From NCBI RefSeq assembly GCF_030296015.1, contig NZ_AP027368.1, forward strand, positions 2,108,001-2,172,000: a stretch of 64,000 nucleotides of DNA, in the 5' to 3' direction. Origin of the DNA: Ferrimonas sp. YFM (GTDB taxonomy: Bacteria > Pseudomonadota > Gammaproteobacteria > Enterobacterales > Shewanellaceae). Of this stretch, positions 7,737-17,012 are shown piece after piece. Numbering within the stretch: position 1 is the stretch's first letter; each line of letters starts with the position of its first letter. The translations under genes were made by a program, and so were the position numbers. The notes beneath the pieces are model-generated. The model was not told the origin of the DNA and made no database searches. It worked only from the letters and a program-made list of their open reading frames with translations.

Positions 7737-9425
7737 TTGCAGGCAATCAACAACTTCCTCCTGACCTTGGATGGGTTCCTCGGTTCCGCAGCCTGGTTCC
7801 CCTGGGTGCTGTTGGGTGTGGGTTTGTTCTTCACCCTCTATCTTGGCTTCCCCCAGATCCGTTACTTCAACCGAGCCTGGAGTATCGTTCGGGGTAAGCA
7901 CGACCACTCCAAAATGGCCGGTGATACCAGCCACTTCCAGGCACTGGCCACCGCACTGTCCGGGACCGTGGGTACGGGCAACATCGGTGGTGTGGGTCTG
8001 GCCATCTTCCTTGGCGGTCCGGCCGCCCTGTTCTGGATGTGGATGACCGCATTTCTGGGTATGACCACCAAGTTCGTGGAAGTGACCCTGTCCCACAAGT
8101 ACCGGGAGAAGACCGACGACGGCACCATGGCCGGTGGTCCCATGTACTTTATGGACAAGGCGCTGAACATGAAGTGGCTGGCGGTGATCTTTGCCCTGGC
8201 CACCATCGTCAGCTCCTTCGGTACCGGCAACATGCCCCAGGTGAACAACATCGCCGTCTCCATGGAAGCCACCTTCGGCATCGCCCCCGTGGTTACAGGT
8301 GGTGTGCTCTCCATCCTGCTGGCGCTGGTGATCCTGGGCGGCATCAGCCGCATCGCCAAGGTGACCTCCACCCTGGTGCCCTTCATGTCCGTGGTGTACG
8401 TCATCGGCGCGCTGGCGGTGATCTTCTACAACCTGGACAACCTGGTACCTTCATTTGTGTCCGTGTTCAAAGACGCCTTCACCGGCTCTGCGGCCACCGG
8501 CGGCTTCCTGGGTGCCACCTTTGCCTACGCCTTTAACCGCGGTGTGAACCGGGGCCTGTTCTCCAACGAAGCGGGGCAGGGTAGTGCGCCCATCGCGCAC
8601 GCTGCCGCCCGTGCCGACGAGCCGGTGTCCGAAGGCATGGTGTCCATCCTCGAGCCTTTCATCGATACCATCATCGTCTGTACCCTGACCGGCATGGTGA
8701 TCCTCTCCTCCGGGGTGTGGACCGAGAAGCACCACAACAGCTTCCAGACCGCGGACATCGAGTATGTTCAGGGCCACTACAGCGACAGCGTCGACAGCGA
8801 TAAGAGTGAGCTGTTCCATTATCTGACCGGGCAGGACTCCAAGGTCAGCGCCTACAACGGCGTCATTGTCATTCGTGACGGCGAGGCGGTGAATCAGGAC
8901 TTTACCCTGATTGCGGCCCGCTCTGTGGCCGAGGATGTGCGTTACACGGTGAAAGGCTTCCCCTTCAGCGGTAACCTGGAGATCGCCAAGGGGAAACCCA
9001 TGGATCTGGACGTGACCATCGAGGGTCGCTCGCTGATCCACTCGGCGGAGCTCACCACCAAGGCCTTTACCCGGGGTTACTTCGGCGAGTATGGCCAGTA
9101 CGTGGTCTCCATCGGCCTGCTGCTGTTCGCCTTCTCTACAGCCATCGCCTGGTCCTACTACGGTGACCGTGCGGTGACCTACCTGTTTGGTAGCCGCTGG
9201 ATCCTCACCTACAGGGTGTTCTACGTGGCCGGCTTTATGATTGCCGCGGTGGCCGACACCACCATCGTCTGGAACCTGGCGGCGGTCTCCATTGTGCTGA
9301 TGACCCTGCCCAACCTGTTCGGCATCTTGCTGCTCTCCAGGGAGATGAAGCAGACGGTGGCCAGCTACTGGTCAACCTCACCCGATGTGAAGGGTAAAAG
9401 CCAGGAGCAGACCTCCTCCGAGTAA
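7737..9425 (+). CDS. Alanine/glycine:cation symporter family (AGCS) transporter with enlarged loop
   Basis: A 562-residue inner-membrane transporter started at TTG (7737) with AAGGAA six bases upstream. AGCS signatures are plain: [32 protein letters not shown] near residues 62-100, and [26 protein letters not shown] near 265-290. It would import alanine or glycine with sodium. Usual family length is about 450-490; the excess is an insert at residues about 330-440 (from [10 protein letters not shown] to [13 protein letters not shown]) between two membrane segments, which looks like a small folded soluble beta-rich domain. The gene stands alone and is closed by a strong terminator. Confidence 0.9.
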   Translation: MQAINNFLLTLDGFLGSAAWFPWVLLGVGLFFTLYLGFPQIRYFNRAWSIVRGKHDHSKMAGDTSHFQALATALSGTVGTGNIGGVGLAIFLGGPAALFWMWMTAFLGMTTKFVEVTLSHKYREKTDDGTMAGGPMYFMDKALNMKWLAVIFALATIVSSFGTGNMPQVNNIAVSMEATFGIAPVVTGGVLSILLALVILGGISRIAKVTSTLVPFMSVVYVIGALAVIFYNLDNLVPSFVSVFKDAFTGSAATGGFLGATFAYAFNRGVNRGLFSNEAGQGSAPIAHAAARADEPVSEGMVSILEPFIDTIIVCTLTGMVILSSGVWTEKHHNSFQTADIEYVQGHYSDSVDSDKSELFHYLTGQDSKVSAYNGVIVIRDGEAVNQDFTLIAARSVAEDVRYTVKGFPFSGNLEIAKGKPMDLDVTIEGRSLIHSAELTTKAFTRGYFGEYGQYVVSIGLLLFAFSTAIAWSYYGDRAVTYLFGSRWILTYRVFYVAGFMIAAVADTTIVWNLAAVSIVLMTLPNLFGILLLSREMKQTVASYWSTSPDVKGKSQEQTSSE

Positions 9426-9449
9426 GCTGATTTGCTCTTAACCCAACCG

Positions 9450-9474
9450 CGCCGCCCCTGTGGGCGGCGTTTTT
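9450..9474 (+). terminator. Terminator after symporter gene
   Basis: CGCCGCCC-CTGT-GGGCGGCG with a T5 run directly after, 25 bases past the stop. Confidence 0.85.
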
Positions 9475-9588
9475 GCGTGCCCCGAACACCAAGTTTGCCC
9501 TTTACCTTGGCGGTGGCCTCTGTAATAGTGGGCGGCGCAAGACAGCCCGGACCTTCGCCGGTCGGGGCACAGACGACAAGGAGTGGAA

Positions 9589-9909
9589 ATGGCGTTAATC
9601 GATTGCCCCGCCTGTGGCAAACGCATCTCGGACAAGGCGAAGACCTGCAGCCACTGTAAGGTGGTGCTGGATGGCGACAGCGATAAGATTGAATCTGCCC
9701 AGCGCATCGCGTCCATCAACAAGAAAACCCAATTGATGAACCACAGTTTCCTGGCCTTGCTGGCGTTTGTCGGCGGCTTTGCCCTTTGGTTCTGGGGCGG
9801 CGAGCAGGCGGAGAACTGGCGAAAGCCCGCGGGCATCGGCATGATGGCCGTCGGTTTTGTGGGCTACCTGGTGACCCGGGTGCGAATTGCGCTGAACAAA
9901 AGGGGATAG
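9589..9909 (+). CDS. Zinc-ribbon small membrane protein
   Basis: A 106-residue protein begun at the ATG at 9589 (AAGGAG at 9578-9583, five-base spacer). An N-terminal zinc ribbon CPACGKRISDKAKTCSHC (two CxxC pairs) is followed by a linker and two membrane helices (LALLAFVGGFALWFW and GIGMMAVGFVGYLVTRV). Small zinc-ribbon membrane proteins of this kind are common and uncharacterised. It is the first gene of a tight three-gene operon with a YeaC-like gene (2-base gap) and creA, which suggests shared expression only. Confidence 0.72.
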   Translation: MALIDCPACGKRISDKAKTCSHCKVVLDGDSDKIESAQRIASINKKTQLMNHSFLALLAFVGGFALWFWGGEQAENWRKPAGIGMMAVGFVGYLVTRVRIALNKRG

Positions 9910-9911
9910 GC

Positions 9912-10184
9912 ATGGAATGGCAAAAACTGGCAGCGAACATGGACGCAGAACTGGCGCAGAAGCTTCAGACTGCGGTTGAGATTGGCAAATGGCCCGATGG
10001 CACCCTGGTGACCGATGAGCAGAGAGAGTCCGCCATGCAGGCGCTGATTGTCTGGCAGTCCAATCACAACAACGAGAATCAGCACCTGACCGTGGGCAAA
10101 GATGGCGAGATCAATCATCTGTCCAAGGATGTGCTGAAACATCAGTTCGACGAGAATCAGATCACCCGTCTTAAGCCGGAGTAA
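9912..10184 (+). CDS. DUF1315 (YeaC-like) protein
   Basis: A 90-residue soluble protein beginning MEWQKLAANM. It matches E. coli YeaC along its length: AVEIGKWPDGTLVTDEQRESAMQALIVWQSNHNNENQHLTVGKDGEI. The ribosome site AGGGGAT overlaps the end of the zinc-ribbon gene, whose stop is 2 bases away. The function of DUF1315 proteins is unknown. An upstream extension of the same frame overlaps the previous gene and was not used. Confidence 0.83.
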   Translation: MEWQKLAANMDAELAQKLQTAVEIGKWPDGTLVTDEQRESAMQALIVWQSNHNNENQHLTVGKDGEINHLSKDVLKHQFDENQITRLKPE

Positions 10185-10187
10185 CTC

Positions 10188-10652
10188 ATGAGAGCCTGGA
10201 TTCTGGCCCTGGCGGCCCTGGCCCTGTCGGGCTGCGACAACAACGAAGTGGGGGATGTCTCCCTGGGATTGTTCACCACCAAGGACATCAAGGTCGAGGT
10301 GTTGCAGGACCCCATAGTGACCGGCGTGACCTGTCACATCTCCAACATCGAAGCGGACCTGGATTTTGCCGATCCCAGTGACATGGGGATCGCTTGTCGC
10401 CAGACCGGTGAGATCACCCCGGCGATGATCGCCGCCATCGACACCGGCAAGTCCGGTGAGGTGGTGTTCAAAAAGTCCAAGAGCGTATTGTTCAAAAGCC
10501 TGAAGATCAGACGAATCCTGGATCAGAAGACCCAGACTCTGCTCTACATCGCTTACAGCACCAAGGAGACCAAGGGCAGCTACAAGCATTCGCTCTCCAC
10601 TGTGCCTCTGTGGGGCACTCAGGCGTTTACATCCAGGCCAAGCCAGGATTGA
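10188..10652 (+). CDS. creA: CreA family lipoprotein
   Basis: A 154-residue protein with a lipoprotein signal: LALAALALSGC gives a lipobox with the acylated cysteine near residue 16. The body matches CreA: VGDVSLGLFTTKDIKVEVLQDPIVTGVTCHISN, IACRQTGEI, and GEVVFKKSKSVLFKSLKIRRI. CreA is a conserved periplasmic protein of unknown role that in E. coli neighbours creBCD. No creB, creC or creD gene is seen here; instead it closes the zinc-ribbon/YeaC operon with a three-base gap. The GGAG ribosome site sits six bases before the ATG. Confidence 0.88.
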   Translation: MRAWILALAALALSGCDNNEVGDVSLGLFTTKDIKVEVLQDPIVTGVTCHISNIEADLDFADPSDMGIACRQTGEITPAMIAAIDTGKSGEVVFKKSKSVLFKSLKIRRILDQKTQTLLYIAYSTKETKGSYKHSLSTVPLWGTQAFTSRPSQD

Positions 10653-10658
10653 TGTTAC

Positions 10659-10682
10659 AAGGGGCCACAAGGGGCCCTTTTT
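10659..10682 (+). terminator. Terminator after creA
   Basis: AAGGGGCC-ACAAGG-GGCCCTT, a hairpin with one unpaired G, ends in a T run shortly after the creA stop. Confidence 0.7.
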
Positions 10683-10984
10683 AATGGATGCCCGACAGAC
10701 TGAATCTGAACCCTGTTTGTGCCCTTCGGTGGGTAATAATGGGGAATATTATCCACTTGGCGACTTTTTATATTAGTTTGGGCTAAAACTGAGATCTCCG
10801 TACTTTCGATTGCAGAATTCAGAAATTAGAGTTTCACCAGTGCCCAGCAGAGCAGCCAGCAACTCATTGAAGTTGTGAAGGATAAGTAACAAAAGTTTGC
10901 GCTCTTAGGGACCGATGCCAGGGATATTGGGCATAGCAACAAGATTCGTTCTGTTTTCTTTGTCACCAACAATCGGACATCTCT
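10683..10984. other. Intergenic region before EAL-CZB gene
   Basis: About 300 bases without a supported gene. It is AT-rich around 10745-10790, which likely includes the promoter of the EAL gene. I see no defined operator. Confidence 0.4.
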
Positions 10985-12193
10985 ATGAGCGCCAGGGCAA
11001 CAACAAGACGGGATCTGGAAAGCGCACTGCACAGGCGTGAATTTGAGTTCTTCTATCAGCCTAAAGTCTCCATGGTCACCGGAGAGATCTGCGGCGCCGA
11101 AGCGCTGATTCGTTGGATTAAGGCGGACGGTACCGTCATTCTTCCCGGCGCCTTCATTCCCCAGGCCGAGTCCAATGGCTTCATCAATCGTTTGACCCTG
11201 TGCATGGTCAAGCGCCTCATCGCAGACATTGGTCAGATCAACAAGGAAAACCAACCGCTCCCCATCTCTTTCAATGTGTCTGCCCATGACTTCCAGAACC
11301 GGAAATTGGTCAAGGTATTGCTGGAGGGGATCGAGCGGGGAGAGATCATCCCGGATCAACTGGAGATTGAGCTGACCGAGACCGTGGTACTCAATGAGTG
11401 CCCGGTGGTGATCGAAAATCTGAACAAGCTCAAGAGCATGGGCATTCGCCTGGTGATGGACGACTACTGCCGCGGATTCTCCAACCTGGGCACCCTGGCG
11501 CGCTGGCCGTTCAGCACCATTAAGATAGACAAGTCGATCATCAGCCAGGTGGAAGCGTCGGAAAAGGAGTTGTCCATCGTCCAGTCCAGCATTCAGATGG
11601 CCCATAACATGGACCTGGAGATCGTTGCAGAAGGGGTGGAAACGGAGTCTTGCTATCGCCTCCTGCAAAACACCGGCTGCAGTGTGGCCCAGGGTTATTG
11701 GATCAGTCCGCCGCTGCCCCTGAACAACTTTCTTAAATTCTTGCAGGAGGGTCGGAGCTGGCCCTCTCAACTGCTGGGCATGTTGCACATGGCTCAGCTC
11801 GATCACATCCAGTGGCGTAAGGCGGTCATCGACAGCGTCTACAACCTGGACTTTATCAGCGACGCCAATGCGCTGGGCTGGCCCGAAGCCCATCACTCCC
11901 AGTGCCGCCTGGGTAAGTGGCTCTATGGGCCGGGTCGTTGCTTCTCAAACACCATCTGGTTCAGCAAGCTTCATCAGAGTCACAAAGAGTTGCATCAGAT
12001 ACTGGGCGAGCTGATGGTGGCCGTGGACGCCGGACAAACCGGCAAGCCGCTGGTTGAATTGATGAGGAAGCTCTCGCGCCAGTCGGATCTGGTGATGCAG
12101 ATGCTGCATGAGCTTGAGCACTACCTGGTGGAGCAGAGGTTATTCAGAGGGGAGCAATGCAGTACCCGAGAGGATAAGGCCGTGGGGGAGTAG
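10985..12193 (+). CDS. EAL-domain c-di-GMP phosphodiesterase with C-terminal CZB zinc-binding sensor
   Basis: A 402-residue cytoplasmic protein. Residues about 8-255 form an EAL domain: EALIRW, FNVSAHDF, LEIELTET, VMDDYCRGFSNL, IKIDKSI, EIVAEGVE and AQGYW. The metal and general-base residues expected of active enzymes (E, N, E, D-D, K, E) are present, but the usual DDFGTG loop reads DDYCRG, a change in loop 6 that may lower or alter activity. Residues about 265-390 are a CZB domain (DHIQWRKAV, HHSQCRLGKWLYGPG, HQSHKELH), a zinc site of His/Cys residues that senses zinc or hypochlorous acid. It would degrade c-di-GMP in response to metal or oxidant. There are no membrane segments and no GGDEF domain. 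Confidence 0.88.
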   Translation: MSARATTRRDLESALHRREFEFFYQPKVSMVTGEICGAEALIRWIKADGTVILPGAFIPQAESNGFINRLTLCMVKRLIADIGQINKENQPLPISFNVSAHDFQNRKLVKVLLEGIERGEIIPDQLEIELTETVVLNECPVVIENLNKLKSMGIRLVMDDYCRGFSNLGTLARWPFSTIKIDKSIISQVEASEKELSIVQSSIQMAHNMDLEIVAEGVETESCYRLLQNTGCSVAQGYWISPPLPLNNFLKFLQEGRSWPSQLLGMLHMAQLDHIQWRKAVIDSVYNLDFISDANALGWPEAHHSQCRLGKWLYGPGRCFSNTIWFSKLHQSHKELHQILGELMVAVDAGQTGKPLVELMRKLSRQSDLVMQMLHELEHYLVEQRLFRGEQCSTREDKAVGE

Positions 12194-12299
12194 CGCAGCG
12201 GCCAGTCAGTGAACCGCGGCGACCCGGCGTGTACGCAGGCGGCTCAGGTTGTGAGCAGCCGTCGCTGCCCCTCTTTTCCTGGTGATTAATACTCCTTAC

Positions 12300-12322
12300 A
12301 ATCAATCGGTAATGCATTGATT
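12300..12322. promoter_or_regulatory. Inverted repeat upstream of DUF1963 gene
   Basis: AATCAAT-(9 bases)-ATTGATT is a perfect seven-base inverted repeat that ends 13 bases before the ATG at 12336. It could be an operator; the regulator is unknown. Confidence 0.35.
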
Positions 12323-12335
12323 ATTAGGAAGCAAA

Positions 12336-13457
12336 ATGAGCGCAGTCTGGTTTCAGAGCCTAAAGCGGGTGAAGAGCGATGCCACTTTCCTGGATCTGGT
12401 GGAGACCTTAGAGGCCGAGTTGGAGCAGGGGACCGGGGTGGATGCCACCGATCCTCAGGGACGCACTGCCCTGGAGCTGCTGATGGCCAAACCGGCTCCC
12501 AGCGCTCTGGCGGTCCGCTGGTTGCTGGACCGTGGCGCGGACCCGTCCTCCTGTGCCGATGTCAGGTGGCAGATCGGCGATCTTTACCCTGAGGCTACCG
12601 ACAGCAGCGCGGAGCTGCTGAATAAGCAGTACCGTGCCGCCCCCTACCTGATGCTGCTGGCGGCCGACGAGGCGCGCCATGGGGTGGAGGAGGGGGTTGC
12701 CGACAGTGGCCACTATGCCGACAAGTTCGCCGCGGCCCTGGCGACGCGTCGCCGCATCGATGCCCTGAAAAGCGGCTGCCACGATCTCTGCTGCGGGTTC
12801 CGCGCCCACTCCCAGCCGCTGCTGCACCCCTGGCAGAGCCACTGGGGTGGTCTTCCGTGGCTGCCGCAGGCCTCACTGCCGGCGCCATTGGCGGCGGATC
12901 CCAGGTTGGTTCTGGCGGTGCAGATCAATTTCGATGAGCTTATCCAGGGCGAACTGCCTCATCCGCTGCCAAGCCATGGCTTGTTGCAGATTTACGTGAC
13001 CCAACCCGACGAGGATTTAGGAGAGGAACCCGGCGGCGAGCCGGTGGCCCTGTTCTGGCCCGAGGTCCCGGCCGATGCGGCGGCGTGGCGAGTGTTGCCA
13101 GAGAGGCGGCTGACGGCGCTGAGTCTGAAGGTTACCGATCAGGGGCGTGCCCTGTCCTGGCGTCCCTACCGCAAACTGCCTGAGGCGGAAGAGCAGCTGG
13201 CCAAGGCGATGGAGCGGTTGCCGACTGAGCTACGGCCAAGGCAGAGGGATCTGGAGCAGGAGAGGGCGAGCTACGACTTTGGCCTGCTGCCACGGCTGTA
13301 CGGTTACGAGCGGGAGATGTTGCCCGAGGGGCACCAGCCGCTGTTGCACATGATGCACACCGAGCACGGTGGTAGCCTGTTCAGCCTGCCGACCTCGGCC
13401 CTGGCGGGTAACGCGACCGATTGGCAGCAACTGACCCATACCTATTACTACGACTGA
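12336..13457 (+). CDS. Ankyrin-like repeat plus DUF1963 (YwqG-like) protein
   Basis: A 373-residue cytoplasmic protein. Residues about 30-70 read like one ankyrin repeat pair (VDATDPQGRTALELLMAK and VRWLLDRGADPS). From about residue 165 the protein matches DUF1963/YwqG: GGLPWLPQASLPAPLA, LVLAVQINFDELIQGELPHPLPSHGLLQIYV, and a C-terminal end HTEHGGSLFSLPTSALA equivalent to the family's conserved closing strand. DUF1963 proteins have no known activity; the ankyrin part suggests protein binding. AGGAAG lies five bases before the ATG, which also supports the start. Confidence 0.7.
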   Translation: MSAVWFQSLKRVKSDATFLDLVETLEAELEQGTGVDATDPQGRTALELLMAKPAPSALAVRWLLDRGADPSSCADVRWQIGDLYPEATDSSAELLNKQYRAAPYLMLLAADEARHGVEEGVADSGHYADKFAAALATRRRIDALKSGCHDLCCGFRAHSQPLLHPWQSHWGGLPWLPQASLPAPLAADPRLVLAVQINFDELIQGELPHPLPSHGLLQIYVTQPDEDLGEEPGGEPVALFWPEVPADAAAWRVLPERRLTALSLKVTDQGRALSWRPYRKLPEAEEQLAKAMERLPTELRPRQRDLEQERASYDFGLLPRLYGYEREMLPEGHQPLLHMMHTEHGGSLFSLPTSALAGNATDWQQLTHTYYYD

Positions 13458-13769
13458 CGCGTTGCCACCGACTCAGACTCGTAAGGGATCAAAAAAGCTG
13501 AGGCGGAGGCCGCGCACCCTGGGTGCCCACTTGAAGGTAACGGCAAAGTTCCAGGTCCAGTGGTTGCCTCAAACAGGTTGCAGTGTAAAGGTAGAGTCTG
13601 AATTTCCCACTGTCGTAAAGCACAATAATTTTGCCGCAAGGCTGCGAGTGTCAAACCACTCGAGAATCAGGTTCAGGTGGCATTGGCGTTCAAATCAGGC
13701 GCGACCTCAGCGGTTCTGAAAATGGAATGAACACTGACCTGAAAACCCCTTACCAGACAGGACGTCGAT
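13458..13769. other. Intergenic region without a supported gene
   Basis: Overlapping short open frames here lack ribosome sites and family features. GCACCCTGGGTGC at 13514-13526 is a short perfect inverted repeat that could help end the DUF1963 transcript, but it has no T run. Confidence 0.4.
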
Positions 13770-14207
13770 ATGAGTCAATATTCTCCTTTGCTGGGTCCGC
13801 TCCTGGCCCTGATCCTCTGGTCTTTGGTGATGTGGCTGTGGATGTACGCCACCCGAATTCCCGCCATTCTTAAGTCCGGCATGTCACTGGACCCCAATGC
13901 GCTCCGGGGCGAGCAGATGGACCAACTGCCTGCGAAGGTGCGTTGGAAAGCCGACAACTTCAATCACCTGATGGAGCAGCCTACGCTGTTTTACCCGCTG
14001 CTCATCGTCCTGGTTCTGTTGGAGGAGCAGGGCAGTGCTGTCCAGGTTCTCGCCTGGAGCTACGTGCTGCTGAGGGTGGCCCACAGCCTGGTGCAGGCCC
14101 TGATCAACAAGATTGAACTCAGGTTTGCGGTCTATCTGCTGTCCAACATTCCCCTGTTTGCCCTGACGGCCATTGCCACCCTGTCGTTCATGCGTCAAAT
14201 GCACTGA
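13770..14207 (+). CDS. MAPEG family membrane protein
   Basis: A 145-residue protein with four membrane helices. MAPEG features include the KADNFNHLMEQPTLFYPLLIVLV block, in which the N-H-x-x-E-x-P motif lies at the cytoplasmic end of helix 2, and RVAHSLVQALIN. The family covers membrane-associated enzymes of eicosanoid and glutathione metabolism; bacterial members are mostly uncharacterised and may be glutathione transferases or peroxidases. AGGACG precedes the ATG. Not obviously in an operon. Confidence 0.82.
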   Translation: MSQYSPLLGPLLALILWSLVMWLWMYATRIPAILKSGMSLDPNALRGEQMDQLPAKVRWKADNFNHLMEQPTLFYPLLIVLVLLEEQGSAVQVLAWSYVLLRVAHSLVQALINKIELRFAVYLLSNIPLFALTAIATLSFMRQMH

Positions 14208-14318
14208 TTTAATTAGATAAACTGAGAACACGCCCCTTTATCTCACTAGTGGATGCAGGTAGATTAGGGCGCAGAATTTTTTGTCTCCGCCTATTGGAGA
14301 AGGGATACGAGAGGACAG

Positions 14319-15524
14319 ATGGAACCTAACTACGAGAACTACAGCCTGACAGAGCTGGTGGATGCCCTGGCCCAGGTGGATGAACGCGCGTTTCCAGAGC
14401 GCGCTGCCCGCCTCAAACAGCTGATTGCCGAGAAACATCAGCAGGAGGCTCAGGTAACGGCGGAGAGGGAGGCCATTTTCAGTAAGGAGGCCAGGAAGGC
14501 CCCCTTCGAGTTCACCGGCAGCGGCGGCGACTACTTCAAACTGTGGATCGTCAACCTGCTGCTGAGCATCGTCACTCTCGGCATCTACAGTGCCTGGGCC
14601 AAGGTGCGCAACAATCAGTATCTGCTGGGCCACACCAAACTGGAAGGCCACAGCTTCCGTTACCTGGCTAAGCCGATGCAGATTCTCAAAGGGCGGATAA
14701 TTGCCGTCGCCGTGTTGATTGGCTTCACGGTGCTGTCTCAGCTGTCACCCCTTGCCGGCATGCTCTTCAGTTTAGGCCTGCTGGTCGCGACCCCCTGGCT
14801 GATTCTCCAGGGAATGCGCTTCTCCATGCGGATGACCGCCTATAAGAACGTGCGTTTCTCCTTCGAAGGCAGCTACTTCGGTCTGCTAGCGACCTTTGTG
14901 CTGCTGCCTATTGTCGGCGCCTTCACCCTGTATCTGGCGATGCCCTGGGTGTTTAAGAAGATGGATCAATACCTCTACAGCCACACCACCTATGGTGGCA
15001 AGCGCTTCGAAGTGAACACCTCGAGCGGCAGCTACTACAAAGCCTCCTTCGCCGGTCTGGGGTTGGGCTTCGTGCTGTTTATTGCCCTGTTTACCGTGCT
15101 GGGAGTGGGCGAGGGTATTGCAAGCTTCAACGCCGAAGGCGAGCCAGACTTCCAACTGATACCCATTCTGATGTTTTACGCCGGCGCCTTCCTGGTCAGC
15201 TTTATGGTGCGTGCCCTGTATCAGAGCATTGTGCTGAACCACCTGATTGGCGAGACTCAGATTGAGGGTGTGTTCTCCTTTAAGCCCGAGATCAAAACCG
15301 GCAGCTTCATGAGAATGATGACCATCAATGCAGTGATGCTGGCCTGCACCCTGGGGCTGGCCTATCCGGTTACCCAGGTGCGCAAACTCAAGTACATGAC
15401 CAACGCCATCGGCGTCATGCTGCTGCCCGGTGCCGATGCCCTTACCAACACCGTTGGCGAAGGGGACTCCGCCTTCGGTGAAGAGGCGGCGGGTCTGTTC
15501 GATCTTGATCTGTCCATCACCTGA
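14319..15524 (+). CDS. DUF898 (YjgN-like) inner-membrane protein
   Basis: A 401-residue protein. A soluble coiled-coil-prone N-terminus (residues 1-65) precedes the DUF898 core: FEFTGSGGDYFKLWIVNLLLSIVTLGIYSAWAKVRNNQYLLGHTKLEGHSFRYLA is a near-diagnostic entry. About six to eight membrane helices follow, with a second copy of the TLGIY-like motif as TLGLAYPVTQVRKLKYM near the end. Function is unknown. The M48 metallopeptidase gene follows after 12 bases, a conserved pairing in which the YjgN protein probably presents or holds the peptidase at the membrane. Confidence 0.87.
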   Translation: MEPNYENYSLTELVDALAQVDERAFPERAARLKQLIAEKHQQEAQVTAEREAIFSKEARKAPFEFTGSGGDYFKLWIVNLLLSIVTLGIYSAWAKVRNNQYLLGHTKLEGHSFRYLAKPMQILKGRIIAVAVLIGFTVLSQLSPLAGMLFSLGLLVATPWLILQGMRFSMRMTAYKNVRFSFEGSYFGLLATFVLLPIVGAFTLYLAMPWVFKKMDQYLYSHTTYGGKRFEVNTSSGSYYKASFAGLGLGFVLFIALFTVLGVGEGIASFNAEGEPDFQLIPILMFYAGAFLVSFMVRALYQSIVLNHLIGETQIEGVFSFKPEIKTGSFMRMMTINAVMLACTLGLAYPVTQVRKLKYMTNAIGVMLLPGADALTNTVGEGDSAFGEEAAGLFDLDLSIT

Positions 15525-15536
15525 TAGGCTTGGTCA

Positions 15537-16592
15537 ATGAGTCTTCAGATAGAGGGGGTCTACCTGGCCCCCGGAAGCAGTCAAAGCCAGAAGGGGCGGG
15601 TCGAACTGGTTCAGGAAGAGCTGAGCCTCTACCTGGAGGGCAGCAATGCCCCACACAGGTGCTGCGACTTCGGTGATTGTGAGCAGGGGGAGGTGCTGGC
15701 CGGGCTGGCGGTGGAGTTGCGCTTTGGCGACGGTGGCCTGTTTACCCCGGACGACGTCCGTTTTCGCTGGCCACAAACCTCCGGCGGTCAGCGAGCCTTG
15801 CATTGGCTGGAGGGACACTGGAGCGCGGTGTTGGCCGGGGTACTGGTGGTGCCCCTGTTTTTGTGGGTGATGGTCACCAAGGCTCTTCCGGCCGCGGCCG
15901 ATGCCTCGGTGTCGCTGTTGCCCGATGCGGTGCCGCGCCAGCTTGGCGAGCAGACGCTCTATCTGCTGGACAAGACCCTGATGGATCCCAGTGAGCTCAG
16001 TGAGACCCAACAAGAACGGGTACGAGGTCAGTGGCAACACTCGCTGCAGCACCTGTCGCTGGACAGCAACCACTATCAGCTGTTATTTCGCAGCAGCAAA
16101 ATGGGCGCCAACGCCTTTGCCTTGCCCGACGGCACAGTGGTGCTCACCGATGAGATAGTCACTCTGATGGAGAATGAACCCAATGCCCTGACGGCGGTGC
16201 TGCTCCATGAGATAGGCCATGTCGAGCATCAACACGGCCTGAAACAATTGGCCCGGGCCACCGCCAACAGTGTGCTGTTTGCCATGCTGCTGGGGGACAT
16301 CGAGGGGGCCGGTGAGGTGATCATCGGCGCCGGCAGCAGCCTTATCAACAGCGTGTTTTCCAGAGAGATGGAGTCCGAAGCGGACCACTTTGCTCACCAG
16401 CAGCTAAAGCGGCTGGGGTTGTCACCGATTCATTTTGCCACCGCCATGCGCCTGTTGGCCGAGTCCAGTCACCAGTCACTGGATGAGGAGAGCTCGGGGC
16501 ACTGGACTCAGTACCTGAGCACTCACCCCGAGACTCGGGAACGCATTCATGCGGCAGAGGATGCCGTCAATCCTGAAGAGGGCGAGCAGTAA
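15537..16592 (+). CDS. M48 family metallopeptidase
   Basis: A 351-residue protein. A beta-rich N-terminal domain (1-95) is followed by one membrane helix (AVLAGVLVVPLFLWVMV, about 99-116) and then an M48/Oma1-like zinc peptidase: LLHEIGHVEHQHG carries HExxH, and ESEADHFAHQQL downstream carries the third ligand glutamate. DGTVVLTDEIV, the usual strand before the active site, is also present. It likely acts on the periplasmic side in membrane-protein or lipoprotein quality control, as YcaL and LoiP do. It is the second gene of a two-gene unit with the DUF898 gene. Confidence 0.88.
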   Translation: MSLQIEGVYLAPGSSQSQKGRVELVQEELSLYLEGSNAPHRCCDFGDCEQGEVLAGLAVELRFGDGGLFTPDDVRFRWPQTSGGQRALHWLEGHWSAVLAGVLVVPLFLWVMVTKALPAAADASVSLLPDAVPRQLGEQTLYLLDKTLMDPSELSETQQERVRGQWQHSLQHLSLDSNHYQLLFRSSKMGANAFALPDGTVVLTDEIVTLMENEPNALTAVLLHEIGHVEHQHGLKQLARATANSVLFAMLLGDIEGAGEVIIGAGSSLINSVFSREMESEADHFAHQQLKRLGLSPIHFATAMRLLAESSHQSLDEESSGHWTQYLSTHPETRERIHAAEDAVNPEEGEQ

Positions 16593-16633
16593 GAGTTCGC
16601 CCAACTCATCACAAACCAAGGAGAGGTATTGAT

Positions 16634-16975
16634 ATGGCACAGACTGTTTTTGTTGCCAGCGAATTTCGTGTTGAGAATAGAAGTCGCAGAGCGACGCCGG
16701 AGGATGCTGATGCCCTATGGAGCGGCAGACACATTCCCAAAAGCCAGGTCAGGCATGAGACCAAAGAGGAGCGCTCGGACTGCCGTATAGACGGTGACGC
16801 CCTGGCGCAGCGGGTCAACGAAGCCATCGAATCCCTGTTGGCCAAGGGGTTGACCATAGTCTCGGTCACGCCGGTGATCTCAGGCCGACACGATGTTCAG
16901 ACAAGTCTGCTGCCTACCGACGTCGCCGGCTACGGATTCAGCTACACCGAAGGCATGTTGATAGTGGCGGTCTGA
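16634..16975 (+). CDS. Hypothetical protein, 113 aa
   Basis: Not recognised. AAGGAG about 11 bases before the ATG and a GC-rich third position support it as real. It begins with a basic, disordered stretch rich in R, E and D (residues 1-50), then an amphipathic helix (DALAQRVNEAIESLLAKG) and two beta strands (TIVSVTPVISG, FSYTEGMLIVAV). The last part, a helix followed by 'ITPVISG' and 'YTEGMLI', resembles short domains that bind small ligands or partner proteins, but I cannot name a family. It is followed 38 bases later by a DUF2059 gene. Confidence 0.6.
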   Translation: MAQTVFVASEFRVENRSRRATPEDADALWSGRHIPKSQVRHETKEERSDCRIDGDALAQRVNEAIESLLAKGLTIVSVTPVISGRHDVQTSLLPTDVAGYGFSYTEGMLIVAV

Positions 16976-17012
16976 GCCTCATGCCAAACACACCAGAATT
17001 ATTGGAGATATG

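Noticed and set aside
13462-13719. Short frame between DUF1963 and MAPEG genes
   Set aside because: No ribosome site and no protein-like features.
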